Origin: Candidatus Saccharimonadota bacterium | GTDB lineage: Bacteria > Patescibacteriota > Saccharimonadia > Saccharimonadales > Saccharimonadaceae | Length of the DNA: 7,555 nucleotides | Reading direction: 5' to 3' | NCBI GenBank assembly: GCA_027451185.1 | Contig: DAIDJW010000030.1 | Coordinates: forward strand, 1-7,555 | Translations under genes and position numbers: made by a program | The notes under the pieces: model-generated | Seen by the model: the letters and a program-made list of their open reading frames with translations, nothing else | Database searches by the model: none | What the model was told of the DNA's origin: nothing | Shown here: positions 1-6,538 of the stretch, piece by piece | Numbering within the stretch: position 1 is the first letter of the stretch | How the letters are laid out: each line of letters starts with the position of its first letter

Positions 1-777
1 GTCTTTCATTAACATTTCTAGGCTCAAGCGAGCCACTTGACGGCGCAGCGGATCAAAACTCGATAAAATAATCATGCCTGGCGTGTCGTCAACTAGAATG
101 TCTACACCAGTGGCGCGCTGCAAGGCTTGAATGTTGCGGCCTTCCTTGCCAATAATGCGCCCCTTCATTTCGTCGTCGGTCAGCTTCAAAGCCGTTACCG
201 TACGCTCGGCTGTCACCTCTGAACTCATTCGCTCCATAGCCGTGACTAGAATCATCTGCGAACGCTCTTCGGCATTATCCATGGCGTCGTGTTCCAGCTT
301 GCCAACCAGGTTGACCATGTCATCTTTAATATCACGCTCGGTCATCTGCATTAACTTTTCGGCAGCATCTTGTTTCTTGAGTCCGGCAATCTTTTCAAGC
401 TTTTCCTGTTGTTTCAAGCGAATGTCGCGTATCTCGTTTTTTAGACTTTCAACTTCATCTTCTTGGGCGCGCAACCCTTCGGCGCGCTTATCGAGTTCGT
501 CAAGCTTCTTGTCAAGGCTTGCTTCGCGCTCGGCCAAGCGAGATTCCACTTTTTCCTGAGACCTGCGGCGTTCCGCTTCTTCCTTTTTGGCGTCTTCGGC
601 CAACTTCAGCGCCTCGTCCTTGGCCTTAAGCACAATATCGCCGGCTTTAGTTTTAGCCTCAGCCAGGACATGCTCTGCTTTAATCTTGCCACTACCGACA
701 CGCTGACGATCGTAAACTACGGTTCCACCAACGCCAATAATAACCCCCACGATAGCGGTTATAATTCCCTCTAACAT
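1..777 (-). CDS. rny: Ribonuclease Y, N-terminal 259 residues (3' end cut by window edge)
   Basis: Membrane-anchored endoribonuclease that starts mRNA decay. The visible part has the family order: one N-terminal membrane segment (about residues 3-22), a long charged coiled coil rich in Glu, Lys, Arg and Ala (about 25-195), and the start of a KH RNA-binding domain with the diagnostic GRIIGKEGRNI (206-216; GKEG loop 210-213), then a SSFDPLRRQVARLSLE stretch. The catalytic HD domain should lie beyond the left edge; B. subtilis RNase Y is about 520 residues, so roughly half is present. The ATG start is supported by a strong Shine-Dalgarno GAGGAAGG eight bases upstream and by the membrane segment starting right after it. 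It is co-oriented with tsaE-tsaB but separated by 168 bp with its own candidate promoters. Identity is secure from the KH motif plus architecture. Confidence 0.96.
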   Translation of the reverse strand, partial: MLEGIITAIVGVIIGVGGTVVYDRQRVGSGKIKAEHVLAEAKTKAGDIVLKAKDEALKLAEDAKKEEAERRRSQEKVESRLAEREASLDKKLDELDKRAEGLRAQEDEVESLKNEIRDIRLKQQEKLEKIAGLKKQDAAEKLMQMTERDIKDDMVNLVGKLEHDAMDNAEERSQMILVTAMERMSSEVTAERTVTALKLTDDEMKGRIIGKEGRNIQALQRATGVDILVDDTPGMIILSSFDPLRRQVARLSLEMLMKD

Positions 778-785
778 AATTGTTT

Positions 786-793
786 CCTTCCTC
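786..793 (-). promoter_or_regulatory. Strong ribosome binding site of rny
   Basis: Minus-strand GAGGAAGG ends eight bases before the rny ATG. It is the clearest Shine-Dalgarno in the window and fixes the rny start. It contrasts with tsaE, pilB and the PRC-barrel gene, which have none that is convincing. Confidence 0.8.
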
Positions 794-803
794 AGCCCGA
801 CGC

Positions 804-824
804 CGCTAAGTGTTCATCTTAGCG
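804..824 (-). promoter_or_regulatory. Perfect 7-bp hairpin in the rny leader
   Basis: CGCTAAG and CTTAGCG form a perfect 7-bp inverted repeat around a 7-base loop (811-817), ten bases upstream of the rny Shine-Dalgarno. On the minus strand it is not followed by a T-run, so it is not an intrinsic terminator for tsaE-tsaB; on the plus strand no gene ends here. It would sit in the 5' untranslated region of rny mRNA and could affect stability or translation. The role is inferred; the repeat is seen directly. Confidence 0.6.
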
Positions 825-831
825 CAAAAAG

Positions 832-860
832 CTTATCACACGAACGCGCTGAATAATCAA
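832..860 (-). promoter_or_regulatory. Candidate proximal rny promoter (TTGATT-17-GATAAG)
   Basis: Minus-strand TTGATT (860-855) and GATAAG (837-832) are 17 bases apart, and TG precedes the -10 by one base as in extended -10 promoters. Transcription would begin near 825, placing the 804-824 hairpin at the very 5' end of the mRNA with a leader of about 48 bases. The -10 match is only 4 of 6, so confidence is low. Confidence 0.3.
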
Positions 861-882
861 AAAATATAAATCGGTCGCCAGT

Positions 883-900
883 AACAGACTTAGCAGACTT
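883..900. repeat. Two tandem 9-bp units between tsaB and rny
   Basis: AACAGACTT is followed at once by AGCAGACTT, matching at 8 of 9 positions. The pair lies between the two candidate rny promoters. It could be an operator or chance; nothing else supports a role. Confidence 0.35.
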
Positions 901-906
901 GAGTTT

Positions 907-936
907 ATTGTAGCGCTTTTTATAACGCCTGCGCAA
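907..936 (-). promoter_or_regulatory. Candidate distal rny promoter (TTGCGC-18-TACAAT)
   Basis: Minus-strand TACAAT (912-907) lies in the octamer CTACAATA, which also occurs ahead of pilB and pilM. A weak -35, TTGCGC (936-931), is 18 bases upstream. It begins just after the tsaB stop and would give rny a leader of roughly 120 bases. The -10 is good and the -35 is poor. Confidence 0.4.
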
Positions 937-945
937 GCACGTAAG

Positions 946-1332
946 TTATTTACGTGGCTGAGTGATATTGGCTTCACTACCATATTCGGGCAAGACAATC
1001 TGATCGTTTTTACCGGCCGCCAAAGCCGCCAATGCATCGGCCTGCCAAGCTTCACCTTGTCCGCCAATAATCGGTATCGCTAAGCTGTCAGCTAACGTGT
1101 TGAATACGGTGATACCAATGCGCAGACCAGTAAAGCTGCCCGGTCCTTTGAAAACAGCTAAGCCGCTCACGTCGTGCAGCGTCATGCCGTTATCATTGAG
1201 CCGCTCGACTAAATATGCGAGCAGCCCTTTGGCTAAGTCACGCCCAGCCGGCCACTCATAATCATGCCGTGAATCACCGTCAACTAAACTTAGTTTACAA
1301 AGCGCATCGCTGGTATCTAGTAAAATAATCAT
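946..1332 (-). CDS. tsaB: TsaB-like protein of tRNA t6A synthesis, short form (128 aa)
   Basis: TsaB is the catalytically inactive partner that dimerises with TsaD in the complex making N6-threonylcarbamoyladenosine at position 37 of ANN-decoding tRNAs. Residues 1-8 (MIILLDTS) are the ASKHA-type first strand, and GPGSFTGLRIG (63-73) is the TsaB hallmark. At 128 residues it is little more than half of E. coli TsaB (231): it has the N-terminal lobe, then a short tail with PEYGSEANIT (115-124) and a basic end, and lacks the usual second lobe. No frame disruption is seen, so the short form looks native. The ATG overlaps the tsaE stop in an ATGA junction; an in-frame stop lies just upstream, so no earlier start is possible. 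AAAGGAG (1347-1353) lies 14 bases before it, a rather long spacing. Function is confident; operation without the second lobe is inferred. Confidence 0.88.
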   Translation of the reverse strand: MIILLDTSDALCKLSLVDGDSRHDYEWPAGRDLAKGLLAYLVERLNDNGMTLHDVSGLAVFKGPGSFTGLRIGITVFNTLADSLAIPIIGGQGEAWQADALAALAAGKNDQIVLPEYGSEANITQPRK

Positions 1333-1769
1333 AACTGTTCAATCAACTCCTTTGGACCGGTGATTTCTAAGCGGCGTGTCGTAGCCGTTGGCGCGCTAAG
1401 AGCAATCCTAATACGGCCCGGCGGTAGAATACCCTCGACCAGCTCGGCCCATTCAATAACTGTCACCACTGATTGATCGTTGATATTCTCGCGCAGCTCG
1501 TTGGCCATAATACCGGCGTCGTTTAATCTGTAAAAATCATAATGTGCCAGTGTTAGACCGTCGCGCGCGTCGTAAACCCGGCTAATCGTAAAACTAGGGC
1601 TTTGGACGTCATCGTCGATATCTAGGCCCCTAGCGATACCCTTAGTTAAGGTCGTTTTGCCGGCACCAACATCACCCACCAATTCAATTACTTCGCCACC
1701 CGTCAACAAGCGTCCTAAGCGCTGGCCAAAAGCGCGCATGGCGAATTCACTAGTCACCTCTTTAATCAT
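1329..1769 (-). CDS. tsaE: TsaE, ATPase of the tRNA t6A synthesis complex
   Basis: TsaE is the small P-loop ATPase that drives turnover of the TsaB-TsaD complex in t6A37 formation, in the cytoplasm. The 146 residues match the usual family length (about 150). Visible motifs are Walker A GDVGAGKTT (32-40), the SPSFT switch segment (57-61), HYDFYRL (76-82) and VIEWAE (104-109), all typical of TsaE. It is first gene of a tsaE-tsaB pair with a 4-base ATGA overlap, implying translational coupling. The start ATG is only eight bases from an extended -10 (TGTTATAAT) and no Shine-Dalgarno precedes it, so the mRNA may be leaderless. It is divergent from pilB, which has no evident functional link. Confidence 0.96.
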   Translation of the reverse strand: MIKEVTSEFAMRAFGQRLGRLLTGGEVIELVGDVGAGKTTLTKGIARGLDIDDDVQSPSFTISRVYDARDGLTLAHYDFYRLNDAGIMANELRENINDQSVVTVIEWAELVEGILPPGRIRIALSAPTATTRRLEITGPKELIEQL

Positions 1770-1777
1770 CGTTTAAT

Positions 1778-1786
1778 ATTATAACA
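1778..1786 (-). promoter_or_regulatory. Extended -10 promoter of tsaE-tsaB
   Basis: Minus-strand TGTTATAAT is a perfect extended -10 element (TG-N-TATAAT). Its last base is eight bases from the tsaE ATG, so transcription would start at or within a base or two of the start codon. No good -35 is seen, which extended -10 promoters tolerate. Confidence 0.6.
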
Positions 1787-1826
1787 AATAAGCTAACTCT
1801 GCGCTGGAAGTTTTTTGATGCGTACT

Positions 1827-1834
1827 CTACAATA
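1827..1834 (+). promoter_or_regulatory. Candidate -10 region of pilB (CTACAATA)
   Basis: TACAAT (1828-1833) sits in the recurring octamer CTACAATA, 14 bases before the pilB ATG. The predicted start near 1840 leaves a leader of about eight bases without a clear Shine-Dalgarno. The -35 at the expected place (around 1805-1810, TGGAAG) is poor and falls where a tsaE -35 would also lie, so the two divergent promoters are back to back. Confidence 0.5.
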
Positions 1835-1847
1835 GAGCGTAAGCATT

Positions 1848-3632
1848 ATGCGTATACCAGACACAACCATCGAGAAGTTACTCGGCAGTGCTAATTTAGC
1901 AACGCCCGAGCAAATTCAGAGCCTCAAAGAAGCGGCGGCTCACGCTAAGCTGCCTTTACAGGATATTGTTATTGAGCAACAAATTGCCACCGAAGATGTT
2001 TTGGTCGAGGCTTTTGCGAAATACGCCCAAATACCATATGTCGAACTTAACCCGCAAAACATACCTAGCGACATCTTAACACAAATACCCGAACGGGTTG
2101 CCCGGCAATATAATGCCGTGTTATTTAAAGTTGACGAAGACGGCACACACCATTTGGCAATGGAAGACCCTGACGACGTCCAGGCGGTCAACTTTTTACA
2201 AAAAGAAATCGGTATCAACACCAAGATTTATATTGCCACACACGACAATATCCAAGGTGCGCTCGAAAACTACCGCGGTGACGTCAACCAAGAGTTGACC
2301 GATGTGGTAGATTTGCAACGCGAAGAAGCACCAACAACCGAATCAACGATCAGCGAGCAGGATATTGCCGAAGACTCTCCGATCGCCCAGACCGTTAACC
2401 TACTGCTAGAATACGCCATTCGGTCGCACGCTAGTGACGTCCATATCGAACCGCGCGAAGATTTTGTGCGCGTTCGCTACCGCATTGACGGTGTTTTGCG
2501 CGAGGTGAACCGCCTGCCATCAAGCGTTATGGGCGCCTTGATTAGCCGTATTAAGATTTTAGCTAACCTAAAAATCGACGAACACCGCGTGCCTCAAGAT
2601 GGACGGTTCAAAATTACCGTTGGCGGTAAGTCTTATGCCCTGCGTGTCAGCTCCATGCCAATTACCGATGGCGAAAAGATTGCCATGCGTATTTTAGACG
2701 AATCAACCCAAGCCTCAACCCTAGAGGGGCTCGGTTATTGGGGTTATTCGCTCAAAACAATCAAGCAAACGATTATCGAACCAAACGGCATGGTTCTCTT
2801 AACCGGACCGACCGGTAGTGGTAAGTCGACCAGTCTATTTAGCATTTTGTCGATCTTAAATACGCCAGAGGTTAACATCTCGACCATCGAAGATCCGGTT
2901 GAGTACAAAATCTTGGGGGTCAACCAAACCCAAGCCAACCCAAAAGCCGGCATGACGTTCGCCAACGGACTACGCGCCATGCTACGTCAAGATCCAAACA
3001 TTATTATGGTCGGTGAGATTCGTGACTCTGAAACAGCCGACCTGGCCATCCAGGCCGCTCTAACTGGGCACATGGTGTTTTCGACCCTGCACACCAACAA
3101 TGCCGCCGGTTCTTTGCCGCGCTTATTAGATATGAACATTGAACCGTTTTTGATTGCTAGTACCGTGCGGTCCACCGTTGGTCAGCGCTTGGTCAGGCGT
3201 TTGCACGCTGGTTCGCGACAGGCTTACACGCCAACCGCCGAGGAGCAACAGGAGTTGGTCAAGCTGTTTGGCTTGGCACCAGAATCGGCTTTTAAAACCC
3301 TTCATGAACTCGAAAAGCAAGCGGCCGCCGAAGGCATTGGCGGCGACACGCCACTCAGCACCGATGGTAATGGTATTTTGAAGCTCTACCGCGCTGACGC
3401 TAATTTTAATGACGACGAGGCCAGCGACGGCTTCAAGGGACGAATTGGTATTTACGAGACGCTCTACAACTCACCGACCATCCAAAAGATGATTATTGCC
3501 CGTGCCACTAGCACCCAGTTGCAAGATCAAGCTGTGAGCGAGGGCATGATGACCATGCTGATTGACGGATTAATTAAAGCGTTGCGCGGCGAAACAACAG
3601 TAGAGGAAGTCTTAAGGGTGAGCCGAGAATAA
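1848..3632 (+). CDS. pilB: PilB, type IV pilus assembly ATPase without zinc cysteines
   Basis: Cytoplasmic hexameric ATPase that powers pilin polymerisation through PilC. At 594 residues it is a usual PilB/GspE length. Order: an MshEN-like N-terminal domain (about 50-143), an acidic linker (145-175), ASDVHIEP (195-202), then the motor with Walker A GPTGSGKST (320-328), Asp box around STIEDPVEY (345-353), Walker B ending in VGEIRD (388-393, Glu390) and His box TGHMVFSTLHTN (406-417). The MshEN domain and the length point to PilB rather than PilT. Oddity: the C-terminal tetracysteine zinc site is gone. The usual C-x-x-C after RRL is replaced by HAGSR (453-457), and the second pair before GFKGRIGIYE (528-537) by an Asp/Asn-rich stretch. 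The whole protein has no cysteine. It is one base ahead of pilC. Identity is firm; the name PilB over GspE rests on the pilMNO neighbours. Confidence 0.95.
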   Translation: MRIPDTTIEKLLGSANLATPEQIQSLKEAAAHAKLPLQDIVIEQQIATEDVLVEAFAKYAQIPYVELNPQNIPSDILTQIPERVARQYNAVLFKVDEDGTHHLAMEDPDDVQAVNFLQKEIGINTKIYIATHDNIQGALENYRGDVNQELTDVVDLQREEAPTTESTISEQDIAEDSPIAQTVNLLLEYAIRSHASDVHIEPREDFVRVRYRIDGVLREVNRLPSSVMGALISRIKILANLKIDEHRVPQDGRFKITVGGKSYALRVSSMPITDGEKIAMRILDESTQASTLEGLGYWGYSLKTIKQTIIEPNGMVLLTGPTGSGKSTSLFSILSILNTPEVNISTIEDPVEYKILGVNQTQANPKAGMTFANGLRAMLRQDPNIIMVGEIRDSETADLAIQAALTGHMVFSTLHTNNAAGSLPRLLDMNIEPFLIASTVRSTVGQRLVRRLHAGSRQAYTPTAEEQQELVKLFGLAPESAFKTLHELEKQAAAEGIGGDTPLSTDGNGILKLYRADANFNDDEASDGFKGRIGIYETLYNSPTIQKMIIARATSTQLQDQAVSEGMMTMLIDGLIKALRGETTVEEVLRVSRE

Positions 3633-3633
3633 A

Positions 3634-4866
3634 ATGCCGAACTTTAAGTACATTGCCCTTGATAATAAGCAGCAGCCTGTCAATGGTCGACTCGACCAGC
3701 CCGACCGAGCCAGCGCTATCGCCACACTCGTCAAACAAGGCCTTAGGCCAATTAGTTTGCATGAAGTAACCTTAGGCAGCCAGTTTAGTTTCGATTTTCG
3801 CAAATACATCAAAACGCGCAAGGTCAAGCCGGACAGCCTAGTGATGATGACGCGACAACTGAGTGCCATGATTGGCGCCGGGGTGCCGATTTTGCGCTCG
3901 CTTAACTCTTTACAGGCGCACGCTGAAGACCCAGCGCTGCAAAACGTTCTGTCATCTGTCATTAAAGATGTCCAAGGAGGCGTAGCCTTTGGCGACGCCC
4001 TGGCAAAACACCCTGAAACTTTTAATGATATCTATGTCAACATGGTACGCGCCGGTGAAGCGGCTGGTATTCTCGACGAAATCTTGAAGCGCTTGGCTTA
4101 TCAACAAGAAAAAAACTCCTCGATGTTAAAAAAAGTTCGGGGCGCAATGGCCTACCCGACGGTTATCTTTTGTGTGACAATTATCGCTTTTTTCGGCTTG
4201 ATGATTTTCATTATTCCGCAAATTGGTAAAATTTTGACCGATTTGGGCGGTCCAAATGCCCACTTACCGGGCATTACTCTATTTATGCTCGCAATTAGTC
4301 ACCTGATTGTTAATTTTTGGTATCTTATCTTTCCGGCTATTGGTGGTTCAATTTACGGCGTCATCCATTACCTGCACACGCCGCGCGGTCGCAGTCAGTT
4401 TCACCATCTAATCATCAACGTTCCGGGGGTTGGGCCGATTGTCCGCAAAGTGGCCGTAGCCCGCTTTGCCCGCACCTTCTCGGCGCTCATGGGGGCCGGT
4501 GTGGCCGTACTAGAATGTCTGCGCGTCACGGCTCGAGCCATGGGCAACGTTGTTTACGAAGAGGCCCTGAATGACGCCGCCAAGCAAGTTAAAAATGGCA
4601 AGCAGCTGTCGGCCGTCATCGCCGCTAATCCGTTGTTTCCGGCGATTGTGCCACAGATGCTAGCCGTGGGTGAAGAAACCGGTCAAACCGACGCCGTACT
4701 GGTAAAGGTAGCTGACTTTTACGAAGAAGAGGTCGACAACTCCATTAACAGTATCAGTTCAATCATCGAACCAGTTATTATCGTTCTCATGGGCAGTATG
4801 GTCGGTTTAATCGCGGCTAGCGTCATGCTGCCAATCGCCCAACTTTCGACGAGTATTCAGCAGTAG
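3634..4866 (+). CDS. pilC: PilC, type IV pilus inner-membrane platform protein
   Basis: Polytopic platform protein on which PilB acts to extrude pilin from the membrane (GspF/PilC family). The 410 residues match the family. The N-terminus (FKYIALDNKQQPVNGRL) is the typical PilC opening. Two T2SSF repeats are visible: roughly 70-195, with RQLSAMIGAGVPI near its start and a membrane segment at 176-194, and roughly 270-400, with ARTFSALMGAGVAVLE and a last membrane segment near 377-400. A central membrane segment lies near 220-245. The gene begins one base after the pilB stop, with an AAGGG-type Shine-Dalgarno inside the end of pilB, so the two are probably co-transcribed and coupled. Its own end overlaps the presumed -35 of pilM. 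Only two cysteines are present. Confidence 0.96.
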   Translation: MPNFKYIALDNKQQPVNGRLDQPDRASAIATLVKQGLRPISLHEVTLGSQFSFDFRKYIKTRKVKPDSLVMMTRQLSAMIGAGVPILRSLNSLQAHAEDPALQNVLSSVIKDVQGGVAFGDALAKHPETFNDIYVNMVRAGEAAGILDEILKRLAYQQEKNSSMLKKVRGAMAYPTVIFCVTIIAFFGLMIFIIPQIGKILTDLGGPNAHLPGITLFMLAISHLIVNFWYLIFPAIGGSIYGVIHYLHTPRGRSQFHHLIINVPGVGPIVRKVAVARFARTFSALMGAGVAVLECLRVTARAMGNVVYEEALNDAAKQVKNGKQLSAVIAANPLFPAIVPQMLAVGEETGQTDAVLVKVADFYEEEVDNSINSISSIIEPVIIVLMGSMVGLIAASVMLPIAQLSTSIQQ

Positions 4867-4893
4867 TCAAGCCAAAGTGCTCATGCTACAATA
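4864..4893 (+). promoter_or_regulatory. Candidate promoter of pilMNO (TAGTCA-17-TACAAT)
   Basis: TGCTACAAT (4884-4892) is an extended -10 inside the octamer CTACAATA. TAGTCA (4864-4869), 17 bases upstream, matches TTGACA at 4 of 6 positions and includes the pilC stop codon. The start would be near 4899, giving a leader of about 20 bases. This suggests pilMNO can be transcribed separately from pilBC. Confidence 0.5.
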
Positions 4894-4919
4894 GACAGGA
4901 ATACTCACTGTGGGCATCA

Positions 4920-5975
4920 ATGGCAAAATTATTTTATACAAACCGACCAATTATTGGACTTGATATCAGCACGACTGGTCTTAAGGTCATGTCAATCGAC
5001 CCTAAAAAGTGGTTAGTACTTGGCTATGGCTCAATTGACCTCGACCCAGCTAAGCTAAAAGAGTCACTCGAAACTGGCAGCAGCTATTTAACTGATAATA
5101 TCGGCCTTTTAATGACCGAGAAAATCATTGGCTCGCTTGGCAGTAACCGCGTCGTTATCGGGGTACCGACCGCCAGAACGTTTTCGCGTACCTTTACCCT
5201 ACCGGCCGCAACCGAAAAGACGCTCAAAGATGCCGTCGAGCTTGAGGCCGACCAGTATATACCGCTGCCATCAGAAACCTTGTACATGGACTACCAGATT
5301 ATCGAGCGTAATAAAGAGAACCTGACAATCTTGATGAGCGCCATCGCCAGGGTCGTCATCGACAATATTATGACAGCCGCCCAGGCGTCGAACTTAATGC
5401 CGCTTCTGATTGAGCCGGGCATTAGCTCGGTTGGCCGCGTTCTAACCGCCACCGAAGAGGGAAACCTGCCAACCGTGATTGTCGACATTGGTCCAGCGAG
5501 CACTGACATTGCCATTTTAGATAAAGGCAGTATCCGTGTCACTGGCGGCGTCGCTATCGGAGGCAACACCTTCACGCTTGATATCGCTAAACACCTGGGC
5601 GTAACGCTCGAAAATGCCCACCAACTGAAAGTCCTCAACGGCCTATCGGCTGGTCCACGACAGCAAAAACTGAGCGCCGCGCTTGAGCCGGGCCTAGAGC
5701 GCATTTTGGGTGAGACAAAAAAAGTCATCCGTTATTACAATGAACGCATCAGCAACGGCCGCAAGCTTGAGCAACTTTTGGTAGTGGGTAGCGGCAGCAA
5801 CCTACCTGGTATCGGCGAGTATTTCACTAACAGTTTGGTAATGGCTGCTCGAGTAGCCAGTCCCTGGCAGAAACTCGATTTCGGTAAATTACAGGAGCCG
5901 CCGAAGCAATTTCGCTCCCGCTACATTACAGTTGCCGGCCTGGCTAGCGTGATCCCCGGGAGTATTTGGAAATGA
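4920..5975 (+). CDS. pilM: PilM, actin-like cytoplasmic protein of the pilus alignment complex
   Basis: PilM is an FtsA/actin-like cytoplasmic protein that binds the N-terminal tail of PilN and links the membrane complex to the pilus motor. The 351 residues match the family. Visible actin-fold motifs: phosphate-1 IGLDISTTGLKV (12-23), a VVIGVPTARTF stretch with the SHS2-type region after it, phosphate-2 VDIGPASTDIAIL (188-200) and adenosine motif VGSGSNLPGI (289-298). The conserved ELEADQYIPLP segment is also typical of PilM. The ATG lies 27 bases after a TACAAT -10 element with only a weak Shine-Dalgarno. The gene ends in an ATGA overlap with pilN. No cysteine is present. Confidence 0.95.
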   Translation: MAKLFYTNRPIIGLDISTTGLKVMSIDPKKWLVLGYGSIDLDPAKLKESLETGSSYLTDNIGLLMTEKIIGSLGSNRVVIGVPTARTFSRTFTLPAATEKTLKDAVELEADQYIPLPSETLYMDYQIIERNKENLTILMSAIARVVIDNIMTAAQASNLMPLLIEPGISSVGRVLTATEEGNLPTVIVDIGPASTDIAILDKGSIRVTGGVAIGGNTFTLDIAKHLGVTLENAHQLKVLNGLSAGPRQQKLSAALEPGLERILGETKKVIRYYNERISNGRKLEQLLVVGSGSNLPGIGEYFTNSLVMAARVASPWQKLDFGKLQEPPKQFRSRYITVAGLASVIPGSIWK

Positions 5976-6538
5976 TCAATTTACTACCCTACGAGGAAAA
6001 AAAGCAGCTGCGCGCGGCGCGCTTTAATACCGTTTTAATTCGCTATCTTGTTACCTTGTGGATGGGCAGTATATTTATGGCAACCATTTTTGCCGGCGCT
6101 TATTACAATTTAACGCTTAGTAAAACCAGCGCTGAACAACTATTGTCACAAAACCAAAGCAAATCATCGGCCTACCAGTCAGTCCAGCAGCAGGCGGCGA
6201 CCATTAACGCCAACATTGCCTCTGCTAGAAATGTCTTATCCCAGCAAATACTGTACAGCAAAGTCCTGATTAGTATCGGCCAAATTACCCCACAGGGGGT
6301 AGTGATTGATAAACTCAGCCTATCACCATCAACTTTCGGCACCGCTATTACCCTCCAAGCTTACGCGCGTGACTCGGATGCCGCCCTGGCACTAAAAACC
6401 GCCTACCAAAGCTCGTCAATCTTCTCAAATGTCAGCATCCAAAACCTATCTGGCGGCAGCGGCACGAGCGGCTCCGTCTCTGGTTATCCGGTTAGTATCA
6501 CCCTAAACGTAACTATCAATAAGTATGCCGCCCTATGA
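5972..6538 (+). CDS. pilN: PilN, membrane protein of the pilus alignment complex
   Basis: Bitopic membrane protein that binds PilM inside the cell and pairs with PilO outside. The start is set at ATG 5972: it yields MINLLPYEE, the PilM-binding N-terminal signature, overlaps the pilM stop as ATGA, and has GGGAG (5958-5962) nine bases upstream. An in-frame TTG at 5966 would be only three bases from that site and is less likely. The 188 residues comprise a cytoplasmic tail, one membrane segment (about 21-44), a Gln/Ser-rich probable coiled coil (50-95), and a ferredoxin-like region (about 96-155) with the PQGVVIDKLSLS strand usual in PilN. A Gly/Ser-rich loop (160-171) breaks the final strands, perhaps a lineage insertion. 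It ends with an ATGA overlap into pilO. Confidence 0.92.
   Translation: MINLLPYEEKKQLRAARFNTVLIRYLVTLWMGSIFMATIFAGAYYNLTLSKTSAEQLLSQNQSKSSAYQSVQQQAATINANIASARNVLSQQILYSKVLISIGQITPQGVVIDKLSLSPSTFGTAITLQAYARDSDAALALKTAYQSSSIFSNVSIQNLSGGSGTSGSVSGYPVSITLNVTINKYAAL

Noticed and set aside
131..774. Plus-strand open frames opposite rny (142 and 103 residues)
   Set aside because: They are antisense shadows of the rny coiled-coil and KH coding region: Ser/Leu/Phe-rich, no motif, no ribosome binding site, and they overlap each other.
804..834. Hairpin as an intrinsic terminator for tsaE-tsaB
   Set aside because: On the minus strand no T-run follows the stem; the T-rich stretch lies before it. It is better placed as an rny leader structure.
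819..1067. 82-residue minus-strand frame spanning the end of tsaB and the gap before rny
   Set aside because: Most of it is tsaB in another frame. It has no recognisable domain, and the gap part covers the promoter-like elements.
3612..3962. 116-residue minus-strand frame opposite the start of pilC
   Set aside because: It is antisense to a clearly real pilC, with no motif and no promoter of its own.
4867..4919. Terminator between pilC and pilM
   Set aside because: No stem followed by a T-run is present. Read-through from pilBC into pilM is therefore possible despite the internal promoter.
5291..5728. 145-residue minus-strand frame inside pilM
   Set aside because: It is antisense to the conserved phosphate-2 region of pilM; its composition is explained by the pilM codons.
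5966..5971. TTG at 5966 as the pilN start
   Set aside because: It is only three bases after GGGAG, while ATG 5972 has a nine-base spacing, an ATGA overlap with pilM and the canonical MINLLP start.
4109..6003. Four A7 runs (pilC 4109-4115 and 4128-4134, pilM 5717-5723, pilN 5997-6003) as programmed slippage sites
   Set aside because: All genes read through in one frame with intact motifs, and no overlapping frame would give a sensible fusion or alternative end. They look like ordinary Lys codons.
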